This document shows, one piece after another, positions 36,410-48,655 of a stretch of DNA of 64,000 bases. The position numbers and the translations under genes were made by a program. The notes under the pieces were generated by a model. The model made no database searches and was not told the DNA's origin. It was given only the letters and a program-made list of their open reading frames with translations. The DNA lies in NCBI GenBank assembly GCA_019914945.1, contig CM034101.1:15201188-15265187 (forward strand). Reading direction: 5' to 3'. Source of the DNA: Typha latifolia. Lineage: Eukaryota; Streptophyta; Magnoliopsida; Poales; Typhaceae. Position 1 is the stretch's first letter, and each line of letters starts with the position of its first letter.

Positions 36410-39400
36410 AAAGTTCTTGGCCCCAAGTTTATGAGCAGCCGTGCGGTGAGTTAACAACTTTTTCGCCCATCCTATTTTTTTGTTTGTTTTCTTGGGGTTT
36501 CTCGTGTTGGGCTTGTGATCATTTGCTCATGATTTGCCGGTCAGAGCAACTGCCTGCCGTTTTTTTTTTGTGTTGTTGGATTTGATTATAAATGTGGATC
36601 TGAGAAGTAGCAGATTGGTGTAATGATGAAGTGTTTTGACTCTCTCTTCTCTCTCTCTCGTCAGTCAAATCTGTTTACTATTTAAGTTTTTTCCTTATTT
36701 CCTCTCTGACAAGAGAAAGGGAAAAGTTATCATCATTACCTTTTGATTGAACGATCTCTTCTTTCTTCTCATGTCCATTATCCTTTTCTGAGGGACGTGC
36801 TTAATCTTTCTCATGTGATAGAAGTTGATCTATAGTAGCTGGGGAATTGTTCCAAGAAGTTGGAATCGCCATGCTCCAAAAAGTTTCTTTTCTTCTAGAT
36901 CTTTATCAGAGAGCATAAAGTTGTAGTAGATCTACTTATACTATGAGCGGAAGTTCATCTTGTAGCAGCTCAGACATACCTATCGTGATGATATCATACC
37001 AGTGGAATAACAGTCTTAGTCCTCTTCTTTTCCTTTGCTTCTATTGTTGTGATTCAATCATTTACAAGGATCCACCTAATCTTTGTAGGGTGTTCTTGAT
37101 CTCTTAATTTGTATAGTAGAGAAAGTACATGATGTCTTACCTTCGCTTACTCATAAATCTTATCTCCTAGGGTGGGTAAGTAAATTGGTAAAAATTAGTC
37201 CTTGATAGCAATATTCACTGTCTTTGAGGTTAGTTTTTTTTTTTTTTTGTTTCTCGTATACATATACTCACTGTGTTCTAGTATTTATACAGTCTCAGAC
37301 TATATATATAAACTCACTGCCGGCATATATGGAAGACATTTTTTTCTTAAAAACAAAGCTAAAATTTGCTTCTTGCTGCTCGTCTTCATCTTGTAGTATT
37401 CGTCACTCCATTCTTATTTACCAGAAAAAAGGGGATAGGTAGAAAAGAAAGATCAAAGCTCTTCTAGAGAATAATGTAGAGTAGCTAATCTAAGCAGGAG
37501 TCTCCCGTGTGGAACCTCTCTGCTCGCGAGAAGAGAACAGTAGACCGTCACCATACATCAAAACTAAGAGTTAAGGAATAAAAGCAGGCTACTGAGGTGA
37601 GAACTCAAGACCTGGGAGAAAAGTAGCTACGATATTATATTAGATAAAATTTAAACTATTATGTAACAAACTAATAATGTATATTATATATCTTTTATTG
37701 ATAAGATGTTTAGGGTTTCTTTTGCGTGGGAGAATCATGCCTGTCTCAGCCGGACGCCCCAATCTCGTGCTCCCTCATCTCCTGACTACTTTTCTAATGA
37801 ATGCATTTGCTTACTTAAATGAAGTCTTAAACTCTTTGCTCGAGATTTACTAGTCCATTTATATCATCTAATTGCTAATAGTTGTGTGTGTACAAAACTT
37901 TTGCACCTATTGGGGAATGATGCCATCCTGGTTCTGGGGACTTGGGAATATAGAACTTTTTATCATGTGTTTTGATGCTTTTCAATGGGAGTCTTCTGCC
38001 CATAACTTTCCCCACCTGATGGCAACTCCAAGTCAGAATAAGAAGAGGAGAAGGATTGGTACTGCAGCAAGTGGTATGTGTACCTGTGGCTTGGTTCACT
38101 ATCATGTCTACTTTGGTATGGCACTAAGGATCTCTTACCTCCTCCTTTTCACTGTGGTCAAGAGACACGATTCTAAGCACATTTTGGTTATCTAAGTAGA
38201 GCATCTTGTTCATGTTCTCCATGTAGGTTAACAGTTCAAGAACGATGCCTTCCTTGAGAATAGCACCAAATTATTTAAAAAGATGTAACCAAGTTGGTGC
38301 AGCAGTTATTATGACCAGGAGAAAGAACGATTCCTTCCTCGAGAATATTTAGGTTATCAATCTTCACTTGAGAATATACATTGTTGCTCAATTACTTAAC
38401 CGCTTAAACTTTTATATCAAATATATCTCCCAAACATATGGCTACGTAATTGGTCCAATGAGAGATCATTTGTACTATCTAACTCAAAATCTCGAGCTAT
38501 TAGCTTGTCTACCTACAATGTGCACCATTTCTTACACTATTCCATTATGGAAATCCTCTACTTATACAAGTTGAATAAGCTGTGCATAAATTAATCAAGA
38601 CAAAGAATTATATTGAAGGTAGTGATATGAGCATGTAAAGCATACTGGGATTTTATTGTGGTTTAAGATTCTTCAGCAAGTTATCTTATAATTAGGTAAT
38701 CATATTTATAGTGCGAAAAAGAAGACTATTTACAGGTAATAATTTGATTGGGGGCACTCTCTCTTACTTACAAAAATATGTTGAGATAATTGTATTAGGA
38801 ATTTATCTTATTGGTCTCAGTTAGATTAAGGCTCCAAGATTGAGTCGTGAATTTGTCATCTGGGCCTAAATTTATGACTATAAATGGGCCAAGCCCAAAA
38901 CTAAATTGAGATTGGATACCATAGTTAGGCAGGCCACCAAGGGTTGATATTTAATCAAAGAAAATTTATTAGAGCAGAAAGAGGGTTATGATTAGTAATC
39001 TATAGACACATACAAGCCGATTTTATACTTGGAACCATTATTTTTAATTACTATATGGCAAAATAAAGGACACAAATACATGTAAGTGATGGATGAGTTT
39101 AAAAAACACAAGCAATAACATCGCCGTTAACTCATAACCACTCCTTAAACGGCCTTTAAAAGGCAAAATGTGATTGGGCTTCCAAGTTCCAGATGGGATT
39201 TGAGAAGTGGAGAGGGATGGAGCCGACGAACTGTTGGATATGGAGAGCTGACGAGCGATTTAAAGGGATTGGAACCCACCATTAGCATGGGAAGATTCCA
39301 TCCTCCGGATAACTACGTCGACAATAACTTGGCCTTGGCGTGGTGAGATGTCATGCTATCCATTCCAAAAGGGGGAGGGAGGGTGAAGGGGAGGGCTTAT

Positions 39401-39480
39401 CTCTATTATCGATAAGATCCAATCCCACCCCCTCATTGCTCATATCCTAATGGGAGCTGTTGAAATTAAGATCAATTAAT

Positions 39481-39517
<37 letters not shown>

Positions 39518-40512
39518 TCTGTTTATTTCATACGTGGTTCCTTCACATGACCCTCTAAAACAGGGGGTTAGTTTTGTGGCCCGGGGATTGATGGATGTCT
39601 TTTAATTATAATAAGATCTTGGTATAAAAAGATTCATCTTTACTGTAGAAGCCTAAGCCAAAGCTTAGGCTGGACGTGAAGCTCTTTTTGTTTGTTTGAC
39701 GGATAACCAACATTCCAACTTGGGATCGAAATTGACTCGTTGTTGCTTGCCAACATTCTTAATAGTATTTTATGATGCATTTTCTTTCTCAATATATATT
39801 TATCCAAATGTAAATCTCTCCTATGCTTTGTGAAATTAATTGTGCTGCTGATTTGTTGGTTAACGTTGGCCACTCATCGACTTTTGGGTGCTCATTGAAA
39901 AGCTTTCCGGCACCGTTGTGAGTCCTAATTAATATATTTTTAAATTAATTATTTTGTTAGTTTTTAATTGTTAAATAATACCCTCTATTTTTTCTGATTA
40001 ATATTGAGTTCTTGAGAATTTTGTAACTCGGCGTTTCTTTTCTTTTATACTTTTTATATAACATCCTATTATTATTTTGACTAACTGATGTTAAGCTCAC
40101 TATATAGTTTATATAATTATATTCATTAGATTACTAAAATTTCTATACTAGTCAAATTAAAACTCACTCCACCAAATTAAAACTCTTTTATATAATTAAT
40201 CACCCTACCCCCAACATGTTATTTTATAAATTACTTTTTAAATTTTTAATTAGAAATAGTTAGGTTAGATTAATTTTTTTGTGAAAATTAAAGGAAAAAC
40301 AAGGATAGATTCTGGATGACACAATGTTAATCGAAAAATAATAAAAAGGATATTATTTGAAAGTATATCAAGGGATGTGTTATAGATTAACGCGGATTAT
40401 TCCAAAGAGTGAAAGAGTTGGCTTTCTTAATTTTCTCGCCTCGGATATTAACAACTCCTCGATGTGTTCCTTTCTCTTCCCACAAATTTCTCTCTCTAGA
40501 TTTAAGAATTTG
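36410..40512. other. Intergenic stretch, 3' part of pri-miR166 and beyond
   Basis: The first part is probably intron and exon of the MIR166 primary transcript. Two similar stretches AACGATGCCTTCCTTGAGAA (38241-38260) and AACGATTCCTTCCTCGAGAA (about 38327-38346) form an imperfect direct repeat. A TA microsatellite lies at 39487-39517. The plus-strand frame at 40357-40908 overlaps the promoter motifs of the HD-Zip gene and matches no protein, so it was not called. Confidence 0.5.
39487..39517. repeat. TA microsatellite
   Basis: About 15 TA units. Confidence 0.9.
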
Positions 40513-40759
40513 CCACGTAAAAAGAAGGAACAAGAAAGAGGATCTACAAAGCGATATGCAAAAGTGGTGGTGAGCCGACTACGACGCCGACGCTCCGGCA
40601 AAAGTAGCCAGCCAAAGATCCCACCTCCCGCCACGTGGATCGGCGAGTTGCTGACGCAGAACGGCAAACAGCGTAAAAGACTGTTCCCCGGGACACGTGT
40701 CGACCTATGCTTCTCCCGTACGAGCGATCTGGCCGAACCCCCCTCCCTCATACACGTCA
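40513..40759. promoter_or_regulatory. ABRE/G-box-like cluster upstream of the HD-Zip I gene
   Basis: Four ACGT-core motifs lie 620-870 bases upstream of the HD-Zip start codon: CCACGT (40513-40518), CCACGTGG (40631-40638), ACACGTGT (40693-40700) and ACACGTCA (40752-40759). Such elements mediate ABA and drought induction through ABF-type bZIP factors. ABA-inducible HD-Zip I genes such as ATHB7 and ATHB12 carry them, which suits this gene. Function here is inferred from motif and context. Confidence 0.55.
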
Positions 40760-41029
40760 CCCTCGCCTTTAATACTAAAGTAATGCTTATTTCGTCGCCT
40801 CCGTCGTTGTCACCGGCGCCACCAACCCGTGCTCCGCTGCCACTCCGGCCCCACCGTATGTTCCGCTACATCGCAGCTCTACCTTTATCTAAGATAATTA
40901 TTATGTAAACAAAAGAAAAATTAAAAATTAATAAGATAATATGTAGTGGCTCCTACCTAGCTATAAGGGAGCCCCACGAGGAGCAAGTTAACACTAACGC
41001 ACAAGAGACAAACTTGTTTGCCACCTCAT

Positions 41030-41061
<32 letters not shown>

Positions 41062-41290
41062 GAGAGAGGAATTCTCAAGCAACCGAGTCCTTGATAGAGA
41101 ATTTTATAGAAGATTAGTTCTCCACGGTATATGTTTCCATTGGTCTCAGTGCTCCATCAAACCCAATTAATTGAACAAAACCAGTCCTGTAATTCTCCTA
41201 AGACGAGCATCCACCGGCCTCCTCACTGCCATTAGCATCCGGAAGTCTCCAAAACCGATCTCCAGCCGCAATTCCAGCACCAAACTCCCA

Positions 41291-41308
41291 ATATAAAAAG
41301 AAGCAGAG

Positions 41309-41351
<43 letters not shown>

Positions 41352-41358
41352 GAGCTAG
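41291..41358 (+). promoter_or_regulatory. TATA box and GA-rich leader of the HD-Zip I gene
   Basis: ATATAAAAAG at 41291-41300 is followed by a GA-repeat leader (about 41306-41355) that ends 25 bases before the start codon. A second GA tract lies upstream at about 41032-41056. The TATA spacing suggests transcription starting near 41325. Confidence 0.5.
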
Positions 41359-41380
41359 CCAATTCAGGATCTTTAGAGAT

Positions 41381-41732
41381 ATGGGAAGTAGTCATGAGGA
41401 CTGCTTTGCAATACTAGAGTCGGACTCCTGCTACATGTCCAGCATGAAGAGAGACAAGAAGAGGAGGTTCAGCGAGGAGCAGATCAAGTCGCTGGAGTCC
41501 ATGTTCGAGTCACAGGCGAAGCTTGAGCCGAAGCAAAAGCTTCATCTTGCGAGAGATCTCGGTTTGCAACCAAGACAAGTGGCGATTTGGTTCCAGAACA
41601 AGCGGGCCAGGTGGAAGTCGAAGCAGCTCGAGAGGGAGTACTCCGCGTTGCAAGCCGACTACGACGCGCTGCAATCGAGCATCGAGTCGTTGAGAAAGGA
41701 GAAGCAGCTCCTTGTCAAACAGGTGGTTTGGC

Positions 41733-41795
<63 letters not shown>

Positions 41796-42141
41796 CATAA
41801 AATTTTGATTGCTTTCTACTGCAGCTAAAGTGTTTGATTTTTAACTACTTTCTCTATCGATCACCCTTAATTTGCAGTTGCAGAAGCTCAGTGAGTTGCT
41901 GAAGCAGCAGGACTCCGATGACAGCAGCAAAGATGGCTACCAACTGCCCGACGGCGAAATTAAGCCGCAGCAAAGCTTTGTTAACCAAGAAGATGCGGAG
42001 TTGGTTTATCCTGAGAGCGAATATTTGACATCAATTGAGCAGCAGTGTGGTCTCAACTGCAGCAGCTCCCCGGAGCAGTGTCTTGCTACTTCTGAGTGGT
42101 GGGAGTATTGGCCTTTGACAGAGTTGAATCCAGTTGCCTAA
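41381..42141 (+). CDS. Homeodomain-leucine zipper class I transcription factor
   Basis: Two exons, 41381-41722 and 41878-42141, give 201 residues. The homeodomain spans about residues 24-84 ([19 protein letters not shown], then [17 protein letters not shown], helix 3 with the invariant W, F, N and R). It is followed directly by a leucine zipper with six heptad leucines ([15 protein letters not shown]..., continuing into LQKLSELL). The intron interrupts the zipper between the fifth and sixth heptads. The protein has no START domain, so it is class I and not a miR166 target. The small size and the aromatic C-terminus (EWWEYWPL) suit the ATHB7/ATHB12 and rice HOX6/22/24 group, which binds CAATNATTG and responds to ABA and drought. 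The subgroup is inference; the class is certain. Confidence 0.92.
41734..41789. repeat. TA microsatellite inside the HD-Zip intron
   Basis: A pure TA tract of about 56 bases starts 11 bases after the GT donor and makes up more than a third of the 155-base intron. Confidence 0.9.
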
Positions 42142-44197
42142 GAAGAGATTTATTAGTAGTCAGTCTAATGTTAGATGTGGCTAGTCATCAATGATCTATC
42201 TGGATTGCCAAAGTAGAGTAGCTTATGATTGAGAGTTGCATAAAGTCTTCTTATCCTTTTAAACAAAGTTCTGCGATGCATCATATCCAAGTTGCAGGCG
42301 TGTCTGAAAATGGCTGACGAAAATTTTGATTTCTCTCAGCTATACAAATTAATACCATTGTATTGCTTAGCTGAAGGGAAGCAACATCAGCGAAGTGAAA
42401 GTGAAGGGCTGTTCTTTAATTTCCTCTTCTCTTTCCTTGATTAATTAAACATATAACATCCAAATTGGAGATTGTGAGAATATTTTAAGAGATTTTGATA
42501 GAAGCCTGGCGTTCATTAATTGGCCATAAATAAAGCCACGTCGAGATACAAAAACATAAAAATCAAATCAAATCTTATCAAGAAAACTTATATAAATTCA
42601 GATGCATATTATCTATAAAGAATACTCCTGAAATGACAACGCCTGCTTCATCAATCATTAGTGAGCCTATGGAGAATTATTGCATACCCTCTTTAGCTTA
42701 TTATTACTGTCATATGAGGTATTATGATTAGTTGGGACTCCGTAGATCTAAATGGCCACTTTATGGGTGTTGCAAGTCAGAGCCGTAATCGTCGACTATT
42801 AGTGCCAGGGCATTGTTTGTCCAAATTTACCTAATTGACTAAGACCTACTTCTGGTTAATGCATAAGATTTTGTTAGTCTATTTCATAAATACAAATTAT
42901 GTACCCCTATAATTTTACTTATTTTTTTATTATTTATTAAAAATATATGAATAAATTATAGTGAATACATTAAATAAATTTTATGTAATAATTTATATTT
43001 AGTGACTAAACTATGCATAAGTATAGCTAGTAAGACAATTTTAAGATAAAAAAGATTTAAATGCCCTCATAATAGATAGTGCGAAGTTGAATAAGAGAAG
43101 AGAGATAATTATAACTTGCTGTGGAACGGTGGTTGTTGCTGTTAGTCACTTTAATTATATCATAAATATTTTAGCAATAGAGATGGATATTTTGATCATT
43201 TCTTACTGTCAAAGATCATGATACAATTTATGCACTTTAGTTGAAGAAAGGGATTATATACAGATAAGATCATTTTGATTATTTTGTTAATAAAATTTTT
43301 ATTTAGAAAACATGTAATAATTAATCACATGATTTATTTTATGCACAATTTCATTAAAATATGTAAGCAGCTACGAAGGGGCTTTTGCAATTAAATTATA
43401 TAGTGCATATATTTTACATATGCAATGCACACTAGAGTATATTATTATAAACAAAAAAATTAAGTATAATTAAATAATAAAATCACCCAATTACAAAGTA
43501 TATCCTATTCACAAATAACCTTTTAAAAAAAATACAATAAAAAAGTTTAGCACTACTCTTCGTACAAAATAGCTTTTTTTTTCCTTCTTCCAAATAGCTG
43601 AAGTTAGAACTACAGGCCTGTATTCGGGCCAGCCTGACCCGGACCTCATGATTCTTTCGGCCCGAATCAGATCAGTCCGACCCAATAAATAAACTTGCAC
43701 CGAGTTATTCTAATGCTTTACTCATAAGAGAGTAGGATAATTTGATGTTCGGCTATAAACTAGAATTCTATTTTTAATGTGACATAAAATTGAGATAAAA
43801 CATAAATAAGAATTGTAAAAATTAACTCAAAAATATATTTGATTTGATACATAAATTAAATTAAAACTCCTTCATATTTTGTAAGTACTTTAATAGTAAA
43901 AAAGAGAATATATGTGAGGAATTGAGCAAAAAAACATTGATTTGTGAAGTAAGATATATTAGTGGTAAGGGAAAGGGGAGAGATATTTTAAAATAATTTT
44001 AATAAATATAAAAGTAAAATTATAATCGAGATTATGAGTGAAATAATTTGAATAGTATTTAATATAGAGTTATAAATTTTGAATAGTATATCTTAATTAG
44101 AATTTTAGAAAACATAAATTATAACCGAATGGAACGGGCCAATGAATAATCCAGATCCTATACGTACACATCCGCGAATAGCGCGTCAGTTGTTAAT
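42142..44197. other. Intergenic stretch
   Basis: The 3' UTR of the HD-Zip gene probably runs to about 42450. The rest is AT-rich with no recognised gene or element. A short minus-strand frame at 43509-43700 matches nothing known. Confidence 0.6.
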
Positions 44198-44212
44198 CAC
44201 GTGCTCCACGTG
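44198..44212. promoter_or_regulatory. Pair of CACGTG motifs
   Basis: Two palindromic CACGTG cores (44198-44203 and 44207-44212) stand about 145 bases upstream of the start codon of the At1g16860-like gene. They are potential bHLH or bZIP sites. The close spacing is seen directly; the role is inferred. Confidence 0.4.
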
Positions 44213-44317
44213 AGCCTACCGATGCGACGACTCACATGGACTCAAAAAGAGAAGAAGAAGCACTTATGTGCGCGAGGTGAGGAGAGGAACCCCTCGTTGC
44301 CTTAAACCCCAAGCCAA

Positions 44318-44320
<3 letters not shown>

Positions 44321-44354
<34 letters not shown>
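44321..44354. repeat. CT microsatellite abutting a start codon
   Basis: Seventeen TC units end one base before the ATG at 44356, so the repeat forms the immediate leader of the downstream gene. Confidence 0.9.
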
Positions 44355-44355
<1 letters not shown>

Positions 44356-44358
<3 letters not shown>

Positions 44359-46816
44359 TCTCGAGACGAGAAACCAGAGGTGAACGACCTCTCCTCCTCC
44401 GCCGTGGAAGGAGATCGGCGCCGGTGCTGCGGCCCTGTCCCGACGGCCGTCCCTTGCGTCCTCTTCCCCCTCCTCCTCGCCGGCATCGGTGTCTCCGTCT
44501 TCATCCTCGCCGTCGTCCATAACGCTCTCCTCCTCGTTGCCCTCCTCCTCATCTCCGCCCTCGTCGCCGCCTTCTTCCTCTGGAACGCCGCGTCGCAAAG
44601 ATCGAACCGCGCGCTTCGGGTTTTCCTCGATCGATTCCCCGCCTCCGACCTCCGCACTGCCGCCGATGGCCAGCTCGTCAAGATCACCGGGGTATTAGTT
44701 TACTACTTCTGTTGTTCGTTCTTCATCAGTGTTTGCCCTAATGTGCATGTGCCTTTGAAATTTGGATATAAAATTATTACGTGTACCCTCGAATTTTGAG
44801 ATGCGTGTTTGTTATAGTTGAATGTTTCCGCTGACCAATACGGACAAATACATCGCTGCAGTTTGATCTCTACCTTGTTCTCTCTTCCGTCGGATCTTCT
44901 TTAGGATTTCGATCACTGCGAATGATTCAAAGCGAAATGAGTTACTGTAATCTTCCAAAAACCTGTACATTTTAATTATTTCTCCGATTAATGTTGCTCT
45001 GTGCCCCCTCAGATGCATCAAGTTCTCTATCTAGATTGTCATGCAGTTACATTGTCTCTGACGCTATCTGCAGTTTTTGCAAGTTACTAATATCGGTTGT
45101 TCAATCTTTCTTTTATTCTTCGCTGGCACAGTTTGCTTCATGCTGTGATGTTTCTCTGGTCTCTTCGTATGAGAAGGTTGAAAGATGTGTTTACACATCC
45201 ACAAGTTTGTATACATATAGCGGATGTAAATCATACCTAGCAAATGCCAAGAACCGATGCTTCCGATGGAATTTAACATATCTGGAGGTAAGTAGGGAAG
45301 GGATCTTATTTTATGGGTAAGCTCAGAAGTTGTCTTGCCTTTTATTTCATTCTTAAATTACATTCATGATTTGTGTCTTCTGTATCTTTCTTCAAATAAT
45401 AATGAACTCATTCTTTCTTAAATTTACTGTAACAGATCTTTTTCGTTTTCTTTTTTTTAATCTCTAGCATTTTGTGGGAAATAGGAAAATAGCAGATAGC
45501 AGAGAAACTATTAACCAGCAAGTTTCTGACAACATCCTCAAACTTGTAGACTCCATTTTTATCCTCTGATTTAAACTGGAGTACTTTGCAGAAGAAAGGG
45601 CATACTACATGTACCATTTGATGAATAATGGCATGATTTTCAAACTTATAGTTGCAAATATCACGTGTACTATCTTGGATGTAATCAAGAGTCATGATCG
45701 TGAGTTGAATTTTTCTAAATACAAGGACTCTTATCCTGTTATCAGTTGGATGTCAATCGCATTGATTCATGCTGCTTTATGGTTGATTCATCTTCTTTAC
45801 GGAACTAATTTTAAATCTACCTGTGTCATGAAGGAAGTTATTATTACTGAAGAGGTATTTTTCTGGAGGCTTTCCTTTTAGATTTATATCTTACAATTCA
45901 TGTGGCAAGTTGCTGCCTCTTCATTTTTAATTCCTAGAAGTTTTGGTGTTTTACCTTCTATTTCTTCCAAAGATTATGTTGGGTGTATCCATCTACAGTA
46001 TGATTATTCAGACTCCGAACTTCACAGACCTCTGGATTCTAATGTCTGCACAAAATGCTTCGCTTATTGTTTAAATAGCTCAAGCTAATGGATTTGCTCA
46101 TGGATGTGCTTCCCAAGTTAAATCTTGTGAGCGTCTGCCCATTGTCATTTGTTTGTTTCTTGGTATAAGAAAATTTTGAAAAGTAAAAGTTTCTATAGAT
46201 TTTCAGTTGATTATTTCAAATTTGTGCCTTGAATTGTTACTATTCTCATGATCTCTCACTAGGATTATATTCCTAGAAGCTGTTCTGCTTATTGTGCTTT
46301 TTCTCTGGCCTTTGGCAGAGGCTCGCTGCAGACTTTTACATAACAGATGCGAAATCAGGTACCAGAGCTCTGGTGAAAGCTGGAAGCAACTCCAAAGTGA
46401 TTCCCTTGGTTGATGAAAATATACTTGTTAACACGACGCTCAGAAACAGAGAACTGTCTTCAACATTGAAGAATTGGCTGGAAGAAAGACATTTTTCTGC
46501 TGACTCACTTCTGCGGCTTGAGGAAGGGTATGCATGTTTTTCTTTAAAGAGCTCATAATGTCCATTGTTTCAGGAATTCCTGAAATGTCTAGTGCTGTCA
46601 TTTGCATGATATGATAGGTATATAAAGGAGGGAAGGTCTTTGACTGTGATGGGAATGTTGAGTAGAAAGAGTGGTGCAATTATGATTGTTCCACTACCCG
46701 AACCTATTGCTACGGGTTGCTTACTGCAGAATTTACTCCTTCCTGTTGATGTTGATGGATTGCTTTTGAAGATCTCTGACAAGAATCTTTTCATGCCCAA
46801 CCTTGCTGTTTCCTGA
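44356..46816 (+). CDS. At1g16860-like uncharacterised membrane protein
   Basis: Four exons, 44356-44691, 45132-45287, 46319-46527 and 46618-46816, give 299 residues with consistent phases. Two hydrophobic segments at about residues 34-78 (VPCVLFPLLLAGIGVSVFIL and LLLVALLLISALVAAFFLW) anchor the protein. The soluble part follows: DGQLVKITG, then SSYEKVERCVYTSTSLYTY, ADFYITDAKSGTRALVKAG, LRLEEGYIKEGRSLTVMGML and MIVPLPEP. This order matches the plant family typified by Arabidopsis At1g16860 and its paralogues. No biochemical function is known for that family. The N-terminus is shorter than in At1g16860, which has a long extra leader as I recall it. The start is the first ATG after the CT repeat. 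Confidence 0.83.
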
Positions 46817-48655
46817 GTCCTTGACATTGGGGTGAGCTTTTATCCTGTGAATTTACTCGTTCAACTTTTTTGATATCAATAACTTCAACATTATGTTCCT
46901 TTTTTATTCTATTTTGCCAGGGGGCTTCTCCTTCGAATGTAGTTAACCTATAGAGTTTTCTTAGGATGAGAAAATTGTCATTCTGATAGTGGAAGAAGTG
47001 ATATGAGCATCAACGTTTAGTTTTTTTAGATAGTTCATCATTCTGACCTGGTGGGGAGGGGGGATTTCTTGAATTTGTTCCTTTTAGCATTGTTGTGTTC
47101 CAACAGATTCCAACAATTTATGGGAAGACAGAGAGTTGTAATTGATGTTCGTCTACAATAAAATAAATACTTTAGAGGAGTACCAAGAGACTTCATTTTC
47201 TTGCTGTTATTTTTTTTTATCAAAGTGTTAATTAATTAATTATACATGTAACACCATTTTCTGTGAACCTATACATGCAGTATATCAGTTGTATGGGAAG
47301 ATAAACTTCTTTGTTTCGTTCATCACAATGACTAGAATCCCCATGATATTGTAGTTCTTAGTGATATTACAAAGGATAAGATATGGGGAAAGAAGAAGAA
47401 CATGCTAATAGAATAGCTTGTTATAGAATCCCTGTAATGAATTCCCCAATGGCATCTATTGCAACAATGTTGATTTCACTAAAATTACATTGCAGTGTTC
47501 TCTATGGATCCAGGCTCACTAACAGAATCTAATTTACAGGTTTTGATTGTCAAATGACGTGCAAAAGTACCTGCAGCATCAGCAAATTGATATGGTTAAC
47601 TGCTGAATGGGGATGGGGAGGGGTGGCGACATTGGATATTTTGTGCAGAAAGACTGACTTGCATAGCTTTTGTTCTTTTGTAGCTAAATGGTTAGAAAGA
47701 GCTCACCTTTTGAGGTCAAATTATGTATTGCATGGCCTGCTGATTTCCTCTTCAGCTAACTGATTTTGTAACTTGCATATGCTTGTTAAGGGAAACTACA
47801 TTCATGTAGAGAAGTATCTATGTACACTTTAAAGACATTCTTCCAGATTGTTGTTTGTCCTTCTTTCTGGATATGATTAAGCATATATTGTTGACAACAA
47901 AGTAACTGAATATCGTTTGAAACCAGGTCTTTGCATGCAAAACTATGATATAAGACGCACAAAGAGCTACAGAGTATAGAATATAGATTCACTGGGTGCA
48001 GGAGCTAGCTAAAGCACAATCAAAATGGTGAGGTGAGACTTTTAATTAATTCGGCCTACTCTTTATATCTTATACGAATGTGATATCCTCTGCTGCCAAG
48101 CCAATTGGAAGACAGGAAGTTTGTTTCTATTGTTTACTTCGCAGTTAAAATTATGCTCTTTAAAACACTATTGATGCTATTTTCCTTGAATCAAGATTGG
48201 AGTAATACTGTAGTGATACGTAGTGGGGGCATTTTAGGTGTAACCAGTTGGCAATTTACATTGTAAAATTTATATATTTCGTCACGCATCCATATTATAT
48301 ATCACTTCACCCACTGTAATATACTAAGCTGCCGTATTTTATTCGTTAGAATAGTGTAATTTTAGAGGCGTTTTCCAGTAAAAGAAATTAGGATAAAGAG
48401 TAGTTTTCTGGAAAGAAGCATTGTAACAGGGAATTACCGTTTGCGAATAAAAGAGTATTAATTAACCCGAGGGACCGATAACTTAGGAGCAAAATAAGGT
48501 CTCTTGTGGGTTACGGTAGTTTCTTTTATTGTTATGAATAACCCCCTTCATATGTACATCCCCGTCATACATCTATCTAAACCACGATGCCTCTAGTACC
48601 ACTCATCCGAGGATAATAATATAGGACTTATTCCAGGGGGTCCGCGGGGGGGAAT
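46817..48655. other. 3' UTRs and convergent intergenic region
   Basis: The stretch lies between the ends of two convergent genes. It probably holds the 3' UTR of the At1g16860-like gene (to about 47220) and, near 48500-48655, the 3' UTR of methionine gamma-lyase. No other coding sequence or element was recognised. Confidence 0.6.

Noticed and set aside
40357..40908. 183-codon plus-strand frame upstream of the HD-Zip gene
   Set aside because: No family match, and it overlaps the ACGT-core promoter motifs. A chance frame is more likely.
36279..42141. Functional link between MIR166 and the neighbouring HD-Zip gene
   Set aside because: miR166 targets class III HD-Zip genes through a site in the START domain. 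This gene is class I and lacks that domain, so the proximity is probably coincidental.
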